Assembly: GCA_024803745.1 (NCBI GenBank)
Contig: JANJXV010000189.1
Span: 820,861-884,860, forward strand
Direction of reading: 5' to 3'
Length of the DNA: 64,000 bases
Source: Megascapheus bottae
Lineage: Eukaryota; Chordata; Mammalia; Rodentia; Geomyidae
The notes beneath the pieces were generated by a model that was not told where the DNA came from, ran no database searches, and worked only from the letters and a program-made list of their open reading frames with translations. Every line of letters starts with the position of its first letter. Position 1 is the first letter of the stretch. Positions 1 through 9,306 of the stretch are shown in pieces. Made by a program: the position numbers and the translations under genes.

Positions 1-148
1 CCTCTCTCTGTGTTCAAGGATGGCACTCTACCATTGTGCCACAGCACCACTTTCAGCTTTTTCTGTGTATGTGGTACTGAGGAATCAAACTTATGGTTTC
101 ATGTATGCTAGGCAAGCACTCTACTACTAAGCCACATTTTCAGCCCCC
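1..148 (-). repeat. IDL-Geo SINE, cut by window edge
   Basis: Reverse-orientation dimeric SINE. The Geo half (stretch containing gccacagcaccac) comes first on the plus strand, followed by the ID-like half ending near the inverted promoter-box region (ctaggcaagcactctac). The 3' end of the element lies outside the window. Confidence 0.8.
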
Positions 149-1320
149 AGTGCAGGTTTTACCTCTCCATAAGATCGCAGCTGAACCCTGCATAGTCATG
201 GCCGTGGTGGATGGAGTCATTGCTAGAAGTCTATGTTAGCTCTTGACACTGTTGGAGGAGTTCTGAAGCTCCATCGTAGATGTCCTCAGATGGGCTTCCT
301 GAGTGGTGAGGCGGATCAGGACTGAGGCATCCCAGTAGCACTGGAGGAGAGAATGGGGCAAATAGAGGAACAGGCTGCCACAAGTCCCACTGCACAGCAA
401 GAAAGACAAGAGAGCTGTCCTACTCACATGAAGGGAAGATTTGGATAAGTTGAAGTGCTGGAGTTTTTGCTGAGGAAATAGCAAAAGGCATATTAGAGAT
501 CTAATAAGGCAACATGGCGTTCCCAGTCCCTCTAAACCTCTCAGGAAGGGTTTGAGAGGCAGGGATACAGTTCCCCTACATGGGAGGTTTCTTGGAAGAG
601 GATGATGAGATCCAGACCTATCCTCCCGGGGAGGATGTGTGACCCAGGAATACGCACAGCTCTAGGGATCCCTGACCTGGAGCTGTGTGGCAAGGGCAGT
701 CTTGATGGGGACAGAAGAAATTAGCATGCTGAGTCAGACACTGACTCTTCCCAGGACAACATGGCCTCTGGGATTTGGGTCCTCATTCCAGAAAGAAGCA
801 CCTGGAAAACGTGCCAACTCAAAGGGTTGCTTCCATGGCATTCAGCAGACACTGCCACACCTGGGGCAGTGTAAGGGCCCATTGAAGTCCTGCAGAGTCC
901 TGCAGAAGCATGCAGAAGATCGATAAGACTTCCTCAGGTCTTCCCATTAGTCAGGTTAGAAAGGAGATAAGGTAAGAATGATTACCACTGCAATGAATTC
1001 GTGCCTTGGAGGGCAGTCTGTCCTGATCCCCTCATCATTTAGGCTAATACATGTAGGGCTTCTATTTATTTTCAAATCCAAAGAAAATTCATGATAATTA
1101 CCAAACAAAAATTCATCTGAATTAGTTAATTATTTACATTTTAATATGTGTAATAAAAATTGTGGCTGGTGGCACCACCAACACTTTTCTGTGTCTCCAG
1201 AAGGTATTTGTTGAGTCTAAAGCAAAATAATTGAACCTGTAGCTTCAAAAATCAGTAGATAATGTGGAGAGACATTTGTAATATGATCAGTGGAAATGTT
1301 AAGACTGCATAAAAAAATGA
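149..1320. other. Unassigned unique-looking DNA
   Basis: No convincing gene or repeat is seen. Short open frames at 236-484 (minus) and 687-926 (plus) have no recognisable domain, and the second starts at GTG. The part from about 1,080 to 1,300 is AT-rich. Confidence 0.4.
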
Positions 1321-1324
1321 GTAG

Positions 1325-1552
1325 TAAGCCAGTCATGGTGGCTTAGGCCTGTAATCCTAGCTACTCAGGAGGCTGAGATCAGAGGATCTTGGTTCAAAGC
1401 CAGTCTGGGCACTAAAGTCTGTGAGACTATTATCTCCAATTAACCACCAGAAAACCAGAAGTGGTGCAGTGGCTCAAGGGTGGTAGCCTTGAGCTGAAGA
1501 GCTTAAGGATAATACCCAGGCCCAGAGATCAAGCCCCACAGCTGAAAAAAAA
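1325..1552 (+). repeat. B1/7SL-like + Geo dimeric SINE
   Basis: The left half carries the 7SL-type core (cctgtaatcctagctactca, then ggaggctgagatc) seen in B1 and Alu. The right half (agaagtggtgcagtggctca) is the same module found in the IDL-Geo elements. It ends in an A-run. Confidence 0.8.
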
Positions 1553-1669
1553 AGTAGTAAAATAAGTATACAAGATACAGTCTTTTAAAAAGACATGCAT
1601 AGAGATTTTTGCTAGAAAAATAGCATTATTCAGAAATTATAAGTACATCAATATATTATTCCCAAATTC

Positions 1670-1858
1670 TTTTTTTTTTTTTTTTGCCAGTCTTAGGCTT
1701 GTACGAGCACTGTCCTTGGGCTTTCTCAAGGCTAGAGCTCTATCATTTGAGCCACAGCACCACTTGTGGCTTTTTTTCTATGTATGTGGTACTGAGGAAT
1801 CGAACCCTGGTCTTGGTGCGTGCTAGGCAAGCACTCTACCACTAGGCCAAACTCCCAA
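1670..1858 (-). repeat. IDL-Geo SINE
   Basis: A T-run at 1,670-1,685 marks the inverted poly-A tail. The Geo half and then the ID-like half follow, ending at ctaggccaaactccc. Confidence 0.85.
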
Positions 1859-1879
1859 ATTCTTTAGAAACCGTTCAGT

Positions 1880-1965
1880 CTTGTTTTTGTAGTGCTAGAG
1901 ATTGAAACCAGGGCTTTGCACATAGCTTAACATTTCACCATTGAGCTACATCCCAAGCTCTTAAA
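1880..1965 (-). repeat. Monomeric ID-like (tRNA-Ala type) SINE
   Basis: Read on the minus strand it starts gagcttgggatgtagctcaa and ends in the tRNA B-box-like part of an ID element (caatctctagcactac). There is no Geo half, so this is an older ID-type monomer rather than IDL-Geo. Confidence 0.7.
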
Positions 1966-2537
1966 AGCCATCTTTTATTATAGGTATTAGCTTCAGCTTG
2001 AATCAAAGACTTTCTAAGTCCAGAATCACACAGACACATAATTGAAGAAGCCTAGAGTAGAACAGATTCATCTTATAGATTCAATAATCTATGCTTTCTT
2101 GCTATTATTTTCAACATAATTTCAATATCAACTTTTATTTATCCATTACTATTCAGACTATAGGAAAATAATTGACATCAGTGACAAAAGGACAGGATTA
2201 AAGAAAATATAACATTTTATTGTCAATATTAAAAGGCACTTAAAAGCAGCTAAGCTTTGCTCTTCTCTCAAAGAAAGCTTGTAAGAAAGTAATGTGTGCA
2301 CCACGTATTATAGCTTCCTGTTGTAAAGAAATGAGGTCATCAGGAAAAATCAACACATAGTCTCTATTAAAAGTAGTAGATACCAGTTAATTATTTCATA
2401 GACATTCTCTTTGTGCCTTTAATTACAGTCTTTTTTTTTTTAATGTCATGTCCTGGTTGCTTATACTGCTTTCTTGGATTCTATAGAGGTAATTGGAGGC
2501 TCACGTTCTCCGAGTTGAAATCTTTGCCATTAGTCAA
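1966..2537. other. AT-rich unassigned DNA
   Basis: No gene, RNA or clear repeat is recognised. The sequence is AT-rich with scattered short homopolymers, including a T-run near 2,430. Confidence 0.4.
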
Positions 2538-2774
2538 TCACAAGAATGATGATGTTGAGGGAAAATAACCACTTGTCTTGTGAAGCTTCAACAAAAAGTT
2601 CTTCAAGTTTGCCTTTTCTTTATCAATCTCTCGCACGCAGATATTTAAAGCTTTCTGGAGTTTTTGAATGTGAAGCTTGGCCCTCTTCTCTTCTGCCATA
2701 TTGTTCACGAGTGCTCTCCGCAGGTACCCTGACTCTCCTGTTTTGAAGGGTAACTTCTGTATTACGAAACCCAT
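2538..2774 (-). CDS. Unidentified coiled-coil-like ORF (possible exon or retrocopy remnant)
   Basis: An open frame of 78 codons that starts at ATG and could extend a little upstream without a stop. The middle is very rich in K/E/L with heptad-like spacing (AEEKRAKLHIQKLQKAL, then REIDKEKANLKNFL), unlike the random low-complexity frames around it. It could be a terminal exon, a fragment of an old processed pseudogene, or chance. I do not recognise the family, and no promoter, splice acceptor or polyadenylation site was identified. The overlapping plus-strand frame looks non-coding. Confidence 0.25.
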   Translation of the reverse strand: MGFVIQKLPFKTGESGYLRRALVNNMAEEKRAKLHIQKLQKALNICVREIDKEKANLKNFLLKLHKTSGYFPSTSSFL

Positions 2775-3260
2775 TCTGCCCGTTAAGAGACTGGCTGGGC
2801 AGGTCTGAGATAGAACAGTGAGGCTACCTGGAAGTTTCTCTGTAAAGTGATTTAATAGTGGTTTAGAATATTAAACTCACAGCACCATGGGAACAGAGCC
2901 TCATGGATTCCCTGATCCGAGTGACCTCAGAGATGTACCTAGCTCTGAAATCCTTGAATTTGACTCTTCCAAAGATTTAAAATTGGCAAAGAACAATTCT
3001 TAGTTTAGGACTATAACGTAAGTCTTAATAATAATGAAAAAAAACTTTATGTCTGATCACTGCAGCTACTTATTCCTGCTTATCACTCAGAGAATATGTA
3101 TCCTAGCTAGAAAGTGTAAACCCAGCTAAAAACTGTGGGCCAGTTCTCTCCTGGGAAAACCAGAAATTATTGCTATTTTCTAGTGAAGACCACTCTCGGG
3201 AAAGAATCCATCTTTTAAGCTTCTTTGATTACTCACACTTTAAATGTTGCTTTTTGTTGT
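2775..3260. other. Unassigned DNA
   Basis: No gene or clear repeat seen. Confidence 0.35.
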
Positions 3261-3267
3261 TTGTGGT

Positions 3268-3465
3268 GATTTTTTATTTGTTTGTTTCTAGTCCTGGCTT
3301 GGATTCAGGGCACTGTCCTTGGGCTTTCTCAAGGCCAGAGCTCTACTTCTTGAGCCACAGCACCACTTCCAGCTTTTTCTATGTATCTATGTATGTGGTA
3401 CCAAGGAATTGAACCTGGGTCTTTGTGCATGCTGAGCAAGCACTCTACCACTAGGCCAAACTCCT
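3268..3465 (-). repeat. IDL-Geo SINE
   Basis: Inverted dimer: Geo half (cttgagccacagcaccactt), then the ID-like half ending ctaggccaaactcctc. Confidence 0.85.
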
Positions 3466-3649
3466 CTCCCCTTGATTACTCATACTTTATAAAGTGGTAT
3501 TGGCAAAGCAGCATTCCAGTCTTTAGTTATCATCCATAACCTAGCAGAGTGAAGCAGGAAACATATAACATCATAATTTAAAGACTACCTGATTAATCTC
3601 TGTATTACTTTTTGCCAGACCAAACAGGAAAGCTCAGAGACATGTTTTC

Positions 3650-4505
3650 ATATATTTTTTTATTGTAATTAATAGAAGGGTTACATTATATTCACCAGAT
3701 AGAAGGTGCGTTACTTCACAAACATTGATACCCTTTCTCATGTCTTGGTCCCCATTTCCCTCCCCCCACCTCCGCCCCTCATCTTGTTTTCCCCTCTTCC
3801 CTATCCAATTTCAAATAACCAAATACACATTTATCCAATATATCAGATAACAAAGTGAAATACTGTAACAATATGAGATAACCAAGGGACAGCAAAAGAG
3901 ATGAGAGATAACATAGTATATTAAGGACAACAATCACTCATTATATGGCTTTTGGTTTTATATCCTAGAGGTCCTTTCATTAGCATCACACTGTATGGCC
4001 TTATGTATCGAGGTTTTGTTCTATTGTAAATCTCTGCTAGGAGAGCCCAAGGTTTCTACTGATTATGATAAATGAGGAAAACCATTGAGCCTAAGTTCCT
4101 TAGAGTCTGGCTTACTTCACTTAATATGATCTTTTCTAAGTCTTTCCATTTCCTAACAAATGGGGCAATGTCGTTCTTTCTGACAGCAGCATAGAATTCC
4201 ATTGTGTACAAATACCACATCTTGTTGATCCACTCATCAACTGAGGGACATCTGGGTTGGTTCCATATCTTCGCTATGGTAAATAGTGCTGCAATGAACA
4301 TCATTGTGCTAGTGGATTTAGTATGCCCTTGTTTCTGGATGGTTGGGTAAATGCCAAGTAGTGGAATTCCTGGGTCATAGGGGAGTTCTATGTTTAGTCT
4401 TTTGAGGAACTGCCATACTGCTTTCCATAGTGGTTGAATGAGTTTGCACTCCCACCAACAGTGTAGTAGTGATCCCTCCTGGCCACATCCCCTCCAGCAT
4501 CAGAG
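3650..4505 (-). mobile_element. 5'-truncated L1, 3' end of ORF2 plus 3' UTR
   Basis: On the minus strand, 4,056-4,304 encodes the C-terminal part of L1 ORF2 (motifs FIAALFTIAKIWNQP, KMWYLYTMEFYAA). The frame upstream (from about 4,500) encodes the typical LPYDPAIPLLG-like stretch but is broken. The 3' terminus, read on the minus strand, ends gtaacccttctattaattac followed by an AT-rich tail at about 3,650. A paralogous copy lies at 53,130-54,235. The element lacks any intact ORF and is dead. Confidence 0.85.
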
Positions 4506-4514
4506 ACATTTTGT

Positions 4515-4755
4515 TGTTGTTGTTGCTGGTCAGTTGTAGGGTTTAAACTCAGGACCTGTATACTGTCCCTGAACTTTTATGCTCAAGACTAACACTCTAT
4601 CATCTTGAGCTGTGGCTCCACTTCCAGTTTTTAGGTGGTTAATTGAAGATTAGAGTCTCATGGACTTTCCTGCCCAGGCTGACTTCAAAGTGCAATCTTC
4701 AGATCTCAGCTTGTTGAGTAGCTACAATTATAAGCCACCAGTGTCTGGCAGCCCA
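4515..4755 (-). repeat. B1/7SL-like + Geo dimeric SINE
   Basis: Diverged inverted copy: (ttg)n tail, Geo half, then the inverted 7SL-like core around 4,700-4,740 (cagatctcagcttgttgagt). Confidence 0.7.
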
Positions 4756-4764
4756 GAGACTCTT

Positions 4765-4880
4765 ATCTCTAATTAATGAGCCAATAGTGGAGCTATGGCT
4801 CAAGTGGTAGAGCTCTAGCCTTCTGTTCCCAAGTATGAGTCCCTGAGTTCAAGTCCCAGCACTAGCCTAAGGAGAAGAAA
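4765..4880 (+). repeat. Geo half-SINE
   Basis: Only the right module is recognisable (atggctcaagtggtagagct). Confidence 0.65.
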
Positions 4881-4949
4881 GAAAGCTTATATATCCTGTA
4901 AATATGAATGCATAAAGAATGTCCAGAACAGCAAACTTACCAAGAATTA

Positions 4950-5425
4950 GAATGCAAGCTAATGTTTTCACATTTTCAGCCCATCTTTAATCTTTTATTG
5001 ACTTGGTCTTCCTTTCTAGTTTTATCCCGAGAGACATCCTTTTCACATGATATTCTCTGTAACGTTCAGCATCCTTGGTCTGAAGGAAATGAAAATCAAA
5101 AGTACACTGATAATCTTTTTCACCCGAGTCAAATGTTTTTTCACCAAAGTCATCAAAAAACAACAAATGCTAGTGAGAATGTGATAACAAAGAACTCTCA
5201 TATGCACTTTGTAGGAATATATAATGTAGTACAACTGCTATGTAAAGTCATCATAAAATGATTTTTTGACATTTTTATATCACACCTACGCATATATCCA
5301 AATGCAGAGAAATCAACATACAAGAGAAACACTTGCACACCCATATTTATCATAACAATATTCATAACATGTAGTTGTGAAATTGGCCTAGGTGACCAAC
5401 AACTAATGAATGGGCAAAGAAAATA
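4950..5425 (+). mobile_element. Old L1 ORF2 fragment
   Basis: Successive plus-strand frames read like the L1 ORF2 tail: NENQ-, then a degraded KTTNASENV- region, then a stretch equivalent to the late ORF2 segment (HTHIYHNI-like, then QQLMNGQRK). Several stops and frameshifts show it is ancient. Confidence 0.6.
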
Positions 5426-5429
5426 ATAG

Positions 5430-5596
5430 AAGTGTGTGCTGGTGACTATACCTGGAATCTTAGTTATTCCGTAGACTGGAGATCTGAGGGCCCTAATTCT
5501 GGGCTATCCTTCCCAGAACATTCCTCAGACTATTTCTAACCAAATAGCAAAATTGCTGGACTAGAGGTGTGGCTCAAGAGATAGAGTACAGTCATG

Positions 5597-5598
<2 letters not shown>
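5430..5598 (+). repeat. Degenerate B1/7SL-like + Geo SINE
   Basis: Diverged 7SL-like half (cctggaatcttagttattcc) followed by a truncated Geo half (gaggtgtggctcaagagata). It ends in the CA microsatellite. Confidence 0.5.

Positions 5599-5639
<41 letters not shown>
5599..5639. repeat. (CA)n microsatellite
   Basis: About 19-20 perfect CA units, apparently grown from a SINE tail. Confidence 0.95.
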
Positions 5640-5642
<3 letters not shown>

Positions 5643-6320
5643 CTGCTCTGACACTGTAGACATAGGTAATTGAAAAATTCAACAGGTGTGAAAAATAGGC
5701 ATTTTATATTAGTGAGTGAGAATCAGTGATTTGGGGTGGCTCTAACAGGCAGCACTCCTGCCCCCTCTGGACAGAGTCACACACTAGAGCCCTTTGGGGA
5801 CCCCACCTCTTATACAACAGGTGGCTTCAACATGACCTTGAAGAAGCAAGAGCAAGACCCCAAGAAGGGAAGTCCCATGGCTGAGCCCAGAGCCAGTGGG
5901 GGAGGGGGATGGTTCAGGCAGGGGTGAACCAGGTGAGTAAGCTGGGTCACTTTTGACACAATTCAACTAGGTAGAATGAATTTATCTGATAAAATTCATT
6001 ACTGCGGTAGAACTGTGGGCAAATATGACACAAAAGAAAAAAAAGCACGCTGTCCAAGTCTATTCTTCATCCTTTGCTTTTACCTAGGCACAGACACCAT
6101 AATGTAAGCTTTCCAGGATCTCCTCTTATTCCTGGGGTCTGAACACTGCCAGACACACCATTGGTAGCTCTCACATCATTGTGAGGCAAATGCTGAGGCT
6201 GAAGTTTAGATGTGAGAGCAGGGACTGCAGGCACTCTCCAAGCATCAGAAGACTTGATGATGTGTGGATAGGAAAGATGCCTGCATTTTTAGGTCACAAG
6301 CAGTTTATTTGCTAGGCTTC
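5640..6320. other. Unassigned DNA
   Basis: The short frames at 5,736-5,927 (plus) and 5,784-5,966 (minus) are proline/glycine-rich overlaps of each other, with no domain. No repeat family is recognised. Confidence 0.35.
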
Positions 6321-6324
6321 AGAA

Positions 6325-6540
6325 TACTTATGACAACATGTTATGCCAGTCACCTAACCAAAGCACTTCACAGACACTAACTCTAATCTTCACAGCCCCT
6401 GGAGTTAGCAGTTATTACTCCAGTTTCACAGAGAAGCCCAGGCTCAGTTCGCAAAGCTTTCCCAGTGTCACAGAGCTGACACAGATTCAGGGGTTTCCAT
6501 CAGCAGCCTGGCTTCTTAGTGTGTATGTTCCTCTGGTCCA
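6325..6540 (+). repeat. MIR SINE
   Basis: The order of landmarks matches MIR: 'lowest-base' region (aagcacttcacagacactaa), 'ctccagtttcacagagaag' (normally cccattttacagatgag), then gtgtcacagagctgacacag and the run toward the 'tggcttc' segment. Highly diverged, as expected for this ancient family. Confidence 0.75.
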
Positions 6541-7000
6541 GGCTACACCTTAGGAAACCTTCTACACTTCTATGAGAAGTGCTTCATTCCACACCTCAGT
6601 TCTAAGCTTGGGGGAGGACAGATATACTTGTTTCCCAACAGGTAGACCAGTAAAGGCTTAGCTGTTATGAAGAGTCTAGACCACTGAGCCCCAAGCTGAG
6701 ACTCCTGAATTAATTCCCTGCTATCTGCATATACAGGAGGTGAGTTTGTACAGGCCGGGGAAGAAGCCTGCTGTGTTGTGGTTATACAGGGTGTTAATAT
6801 AATGAAAATATTTAAGAGGAGTAGCTTATAAGAAGGACATAGTTATTTGGGTTCAGGATTCCTAGGCTTCAGTCCATGGTCACTTGGCTCATTGTCTGGG
6901 CCTTGATAGTGGCCGGTGTAATGGAAGATTCCTCAACACCCTATGGTGGCCAGGAAGTAGACAAAAGACAGCTGTATCTCCCTTTAAGGAATCACCAGGA
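6541..7000. other. Unassigned DNA, possibly an old repeat
   Basis: No gene is seen. The part at about 6,840-6,970 (ending gtggccaggaagtagac) has the feel of an old interspersed repeat, but I cannot name it. Confidence 0.3.
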
Positions 7001-7003
7001 GCC

Positions 7004-7192
7004 AGGAATTTGGCCTAGTGGTAGAGTGCTTGCTTAGCATGCACGAAGACCTGGGTTTGATTTTTCAGTACCACACATAGAAAAAAGCCAGAAATGGTGC
7101 CGTGGCTCAAGTGGTAGAACTCTAGCCTTGGGAAAGCCCAATGATAGTGCTCAGGCCCTGAGTTCAAACCCCAAGACTGGCAAACAACAATA
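7004..7192 (+). repeat. IDL-Geo SINE
   Basis: Nearly complete forward dimer: ID-like half (tttggcctagtggtagagtg), then the Geo half (cgtggctcaagtggtagaac), with a (caa)n-like tail. Confidence 0.9.
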
Positions 7193-7204
7193 ACAAACCC
7201 ACCA

Positions 7205-7382
7205 TAGCCATGCACCAGTGGCTCATGCCTGTAATCCTAGCTACTCAGGAGGCTGACATCTGAGAATCATTGTTCAAAACCTGCTAGGCAGGGAAATCTG
7301 TGAGATTCTTATCTCTAACCATCAGAAAACCAGAAGTGGAGCAGTGGCTCAAAGTAGTATAGCACTAGCCTTGAGCACTAGG
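7205..7382 (+). repeat. B1/7SL-like + Geo SINE, truncated
   Basis: Directly follows the IDL-Geo element. It has the 7SL core (tgcctgtaatcctagctact) and a Geo half cut after the 'gccttgagcac' region. Confidence 0.8.
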
Positions 7383-7639
7383 GAGAGCTAGGCGAAGCTC
7401 TCCCACAGGAAAAGTTCTCAGGAGGTGAATGAGAAAGCGAAGCAGGCAAGTTATACAATTGTCTTATTTGGACAATGCACAGAAGGAAAAGTCACTAAGT
7501 AAGTTATTAGGAGCTGGTTAGGTTTGCTTTCATTTCCCTCTCTAAGTGATTATTCACAAATTAATTTTAAGTGCACAAAACAAATTCTACTCCATTTGAT
7601 GATTTTGTTTCTTTAAGAGTGGTATTTAAAAGGTCACTA

Positions 7640-7830
7640 GAGGGCTGGGAATTTGGCCTACGGGTAGAGTACTTACCTAGTATGCATGAAGTCCTGCGTT
7701 CAATTGCTCAGTGCCAGAAAAAAGCCAGAAGTGGTACTGTGGCTCAAGTGGCAAGATGTTAGCCTTGAGAAAAAAAGTGTCTAAGGACAGTGCCCAGACC
7801 CTGAGTTCAAGCCCAGGGCTGGCAAAAAAA
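7640..7830 (+). repeat. IDL-Geo SINE
   Basis: Complete forward dimer from gggctgggaatttggcctac to ggctggcaaaa with an A-tail. Confidence 0.9.
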
Positions 7831-7889
7831 AAATCATTGGACTTCAAGATTTATAAACTAGTGGGTTAAAACAAAACAAAGCCAACAGA

Positions 7890-8130
7890 CAAGATAAAAT
7901 AATGGCATTCGGTGGGAAGTGGATGAAATTAGAGCGAATCATGTTGAGTGAGATAAGTCAAGACCAAAGGAACAAAAGGCACATGGATATTAGATCCAAA
8001 CAGTACAAGAGTGATGACTCAATATTTGGCTACCCGAGGTTATGGACATGGTCTTGGAGATATAAATATAACTACATAGACATAAAATATATGATGGAAT
8101 ATATTCTCTATAAACATAATGTTATATAAT
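7890..8130 (+). mobile_element. L1 ORF2 C-terminal fragment
   Basis: Plus frame 7,902-8,129 reads GGKWMKLERIMLSEISQDQR, the recognisable last segment of L1 ORF2, then runs into 3' UTR-like AT-rich sequence. Confidence 0.65.
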
Positions 8131-8570
8131 TGATATGTATCTATGACATACAAACCCTCAGCTTAATTTTAATTATGTTCTAAAATCTATGTGCCAGTGA
8201 TTGTAGATAGAGAATCCTTTCTTGAATACTTGTTTGTTAAACAGGACATTTGAAATGTGATGTAAAAATCAATGTTAACAAAAATCTTCAAAACAAAACA
8301 AAAAACCCCACAAGCAAACCCCAGAGGCTCTAGGGAAAAAAAAAAAAACAACAAAACCAAAAACAAAAACAGAAGAATGTAGGTTAAAAAAAAACCCCAG
8401 CAGGATCCCACATTTAAATGCAAGGTATTACAGAGATGGGGTGTGCCTTTGATATTAAGATCTTGTATCCCACAATTCAATAGTGATTTTACTGCTTATG
8501 CCAAGTCTGACAGTCTAATTAAATGGTTGCAATACCATCTTCATTTTCCTGATAAACAGTATTCCTCCCT
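8131..8570. other. Unassigned AT-rich DNA
   Basis: A-rich patches at 8,280-8,390 and no gene. The minus frame 8,187-8,480 is a phenylalanine/leucine run read from these A-tracts, not a protein. Confidence 0.4.
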
Positions 8571-8575
8571 ATGGT

Positions 8576-8603
8576 TTGTGTGTGAGTGTGTGTGTGAGTG
8601 TGT

Positions 8604-8652
<49 letters not shown>
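8576..8652. repeat. (GT)n microsatellite with GAGTGTGT interruptions
   Basis: Regular (tgtgtgtgag)n followed by about 20 GT units. It generates spurious long frames on both strands. Confidence 0.95.
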
Positions 8653-8654
<2 letters not shown>

Positions 8655-8978
8655 AGGAATGAAACCTAGGTTCAGAGGCACTCTACTCCCGGATGACCTT
8701 TTTCTTATCCCGTCCCAATTCTCTAGCCTTCTCCTAGTGGATATGTGGAAGCCTGGGGTCAGGCTGGGATCAGGGCTGTGCCAGGGCCCCTGGGTCGGTT
8801 GGAGTCTGTTGTAGGAAGGACTAGGGCGGGGCCAGGGAGGGAGAGAGGGCCTGGATCCAACTGAGGTCAAGCACTGTCTTGGGGTGTCTTGGTCGGCTTC
8901 AAGGCAGGGTCCATCCTGGGTAGGGCAAGATCAAACCCTGGTCAGGGAGCGGTCGGGGGCCTCTTCCAGGGATTTGGC

Positions 8979-9306
8979 ATGGGCGCAGGAACTGTGATGA
9001 CTCTCAGTGGGCCCTGCGTTCTGCTTTGGCCTCTGCCTCTTCTGCTGCTGCCCCTGACCCCCAAAACTACCCCCACTACACTGCCTAGTGACCCAGGCTC
9101 CTCCAAGGCTCCGAGGACCCAGCAGAGAAACGTTGGATCACCATTGGGCTGGGGGTCAACGACTCTTGGGCCCCAGGGCTCTGAGGGTTGGGCTCAGGGT
9201 CGGTTGGAGGTCAAGGCAGAGTGGGAGGGAGTGGGGCCAGCGCCAAATCGCACCCACATCTTACCGGCCTTCACCTCGGAGCCAGATATCGTGGGCATCG
9301 ACCAAG
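8979..9306 (+). CDS. PRSS39: PRSS39/40-like exon 1: signal peptide and pro-region
   Basis: Start chosen at the ATG giving [17 protein letters not shown], followed by a leucine-rich core (LPLLLLPL). A second in-frame ATG lies six codons on. The exon ends with one base of a split Val codon before the donor gtgggtgag. About 80 residues of Pro/Ser/Gly-rich sequence follow the signal peptide, longer than usual for such proteases. An earlier cryptic donor or a different first exon cannot be excluded, so this is the least certain exon. Confidence 0.6.

Noticed and set aside
4056..4304. Protein-like minus frame resembling a cellular gene
   Set aside because: It is the C-terminal end of L1 ORF2 in a truncated element.
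8443..8870. Long frames on both strands (Val/Cys and Thr/His runs)
   Set aside because: They are translations of the GT microsatellite at 8,576-8,652 with short unrelated flanks.
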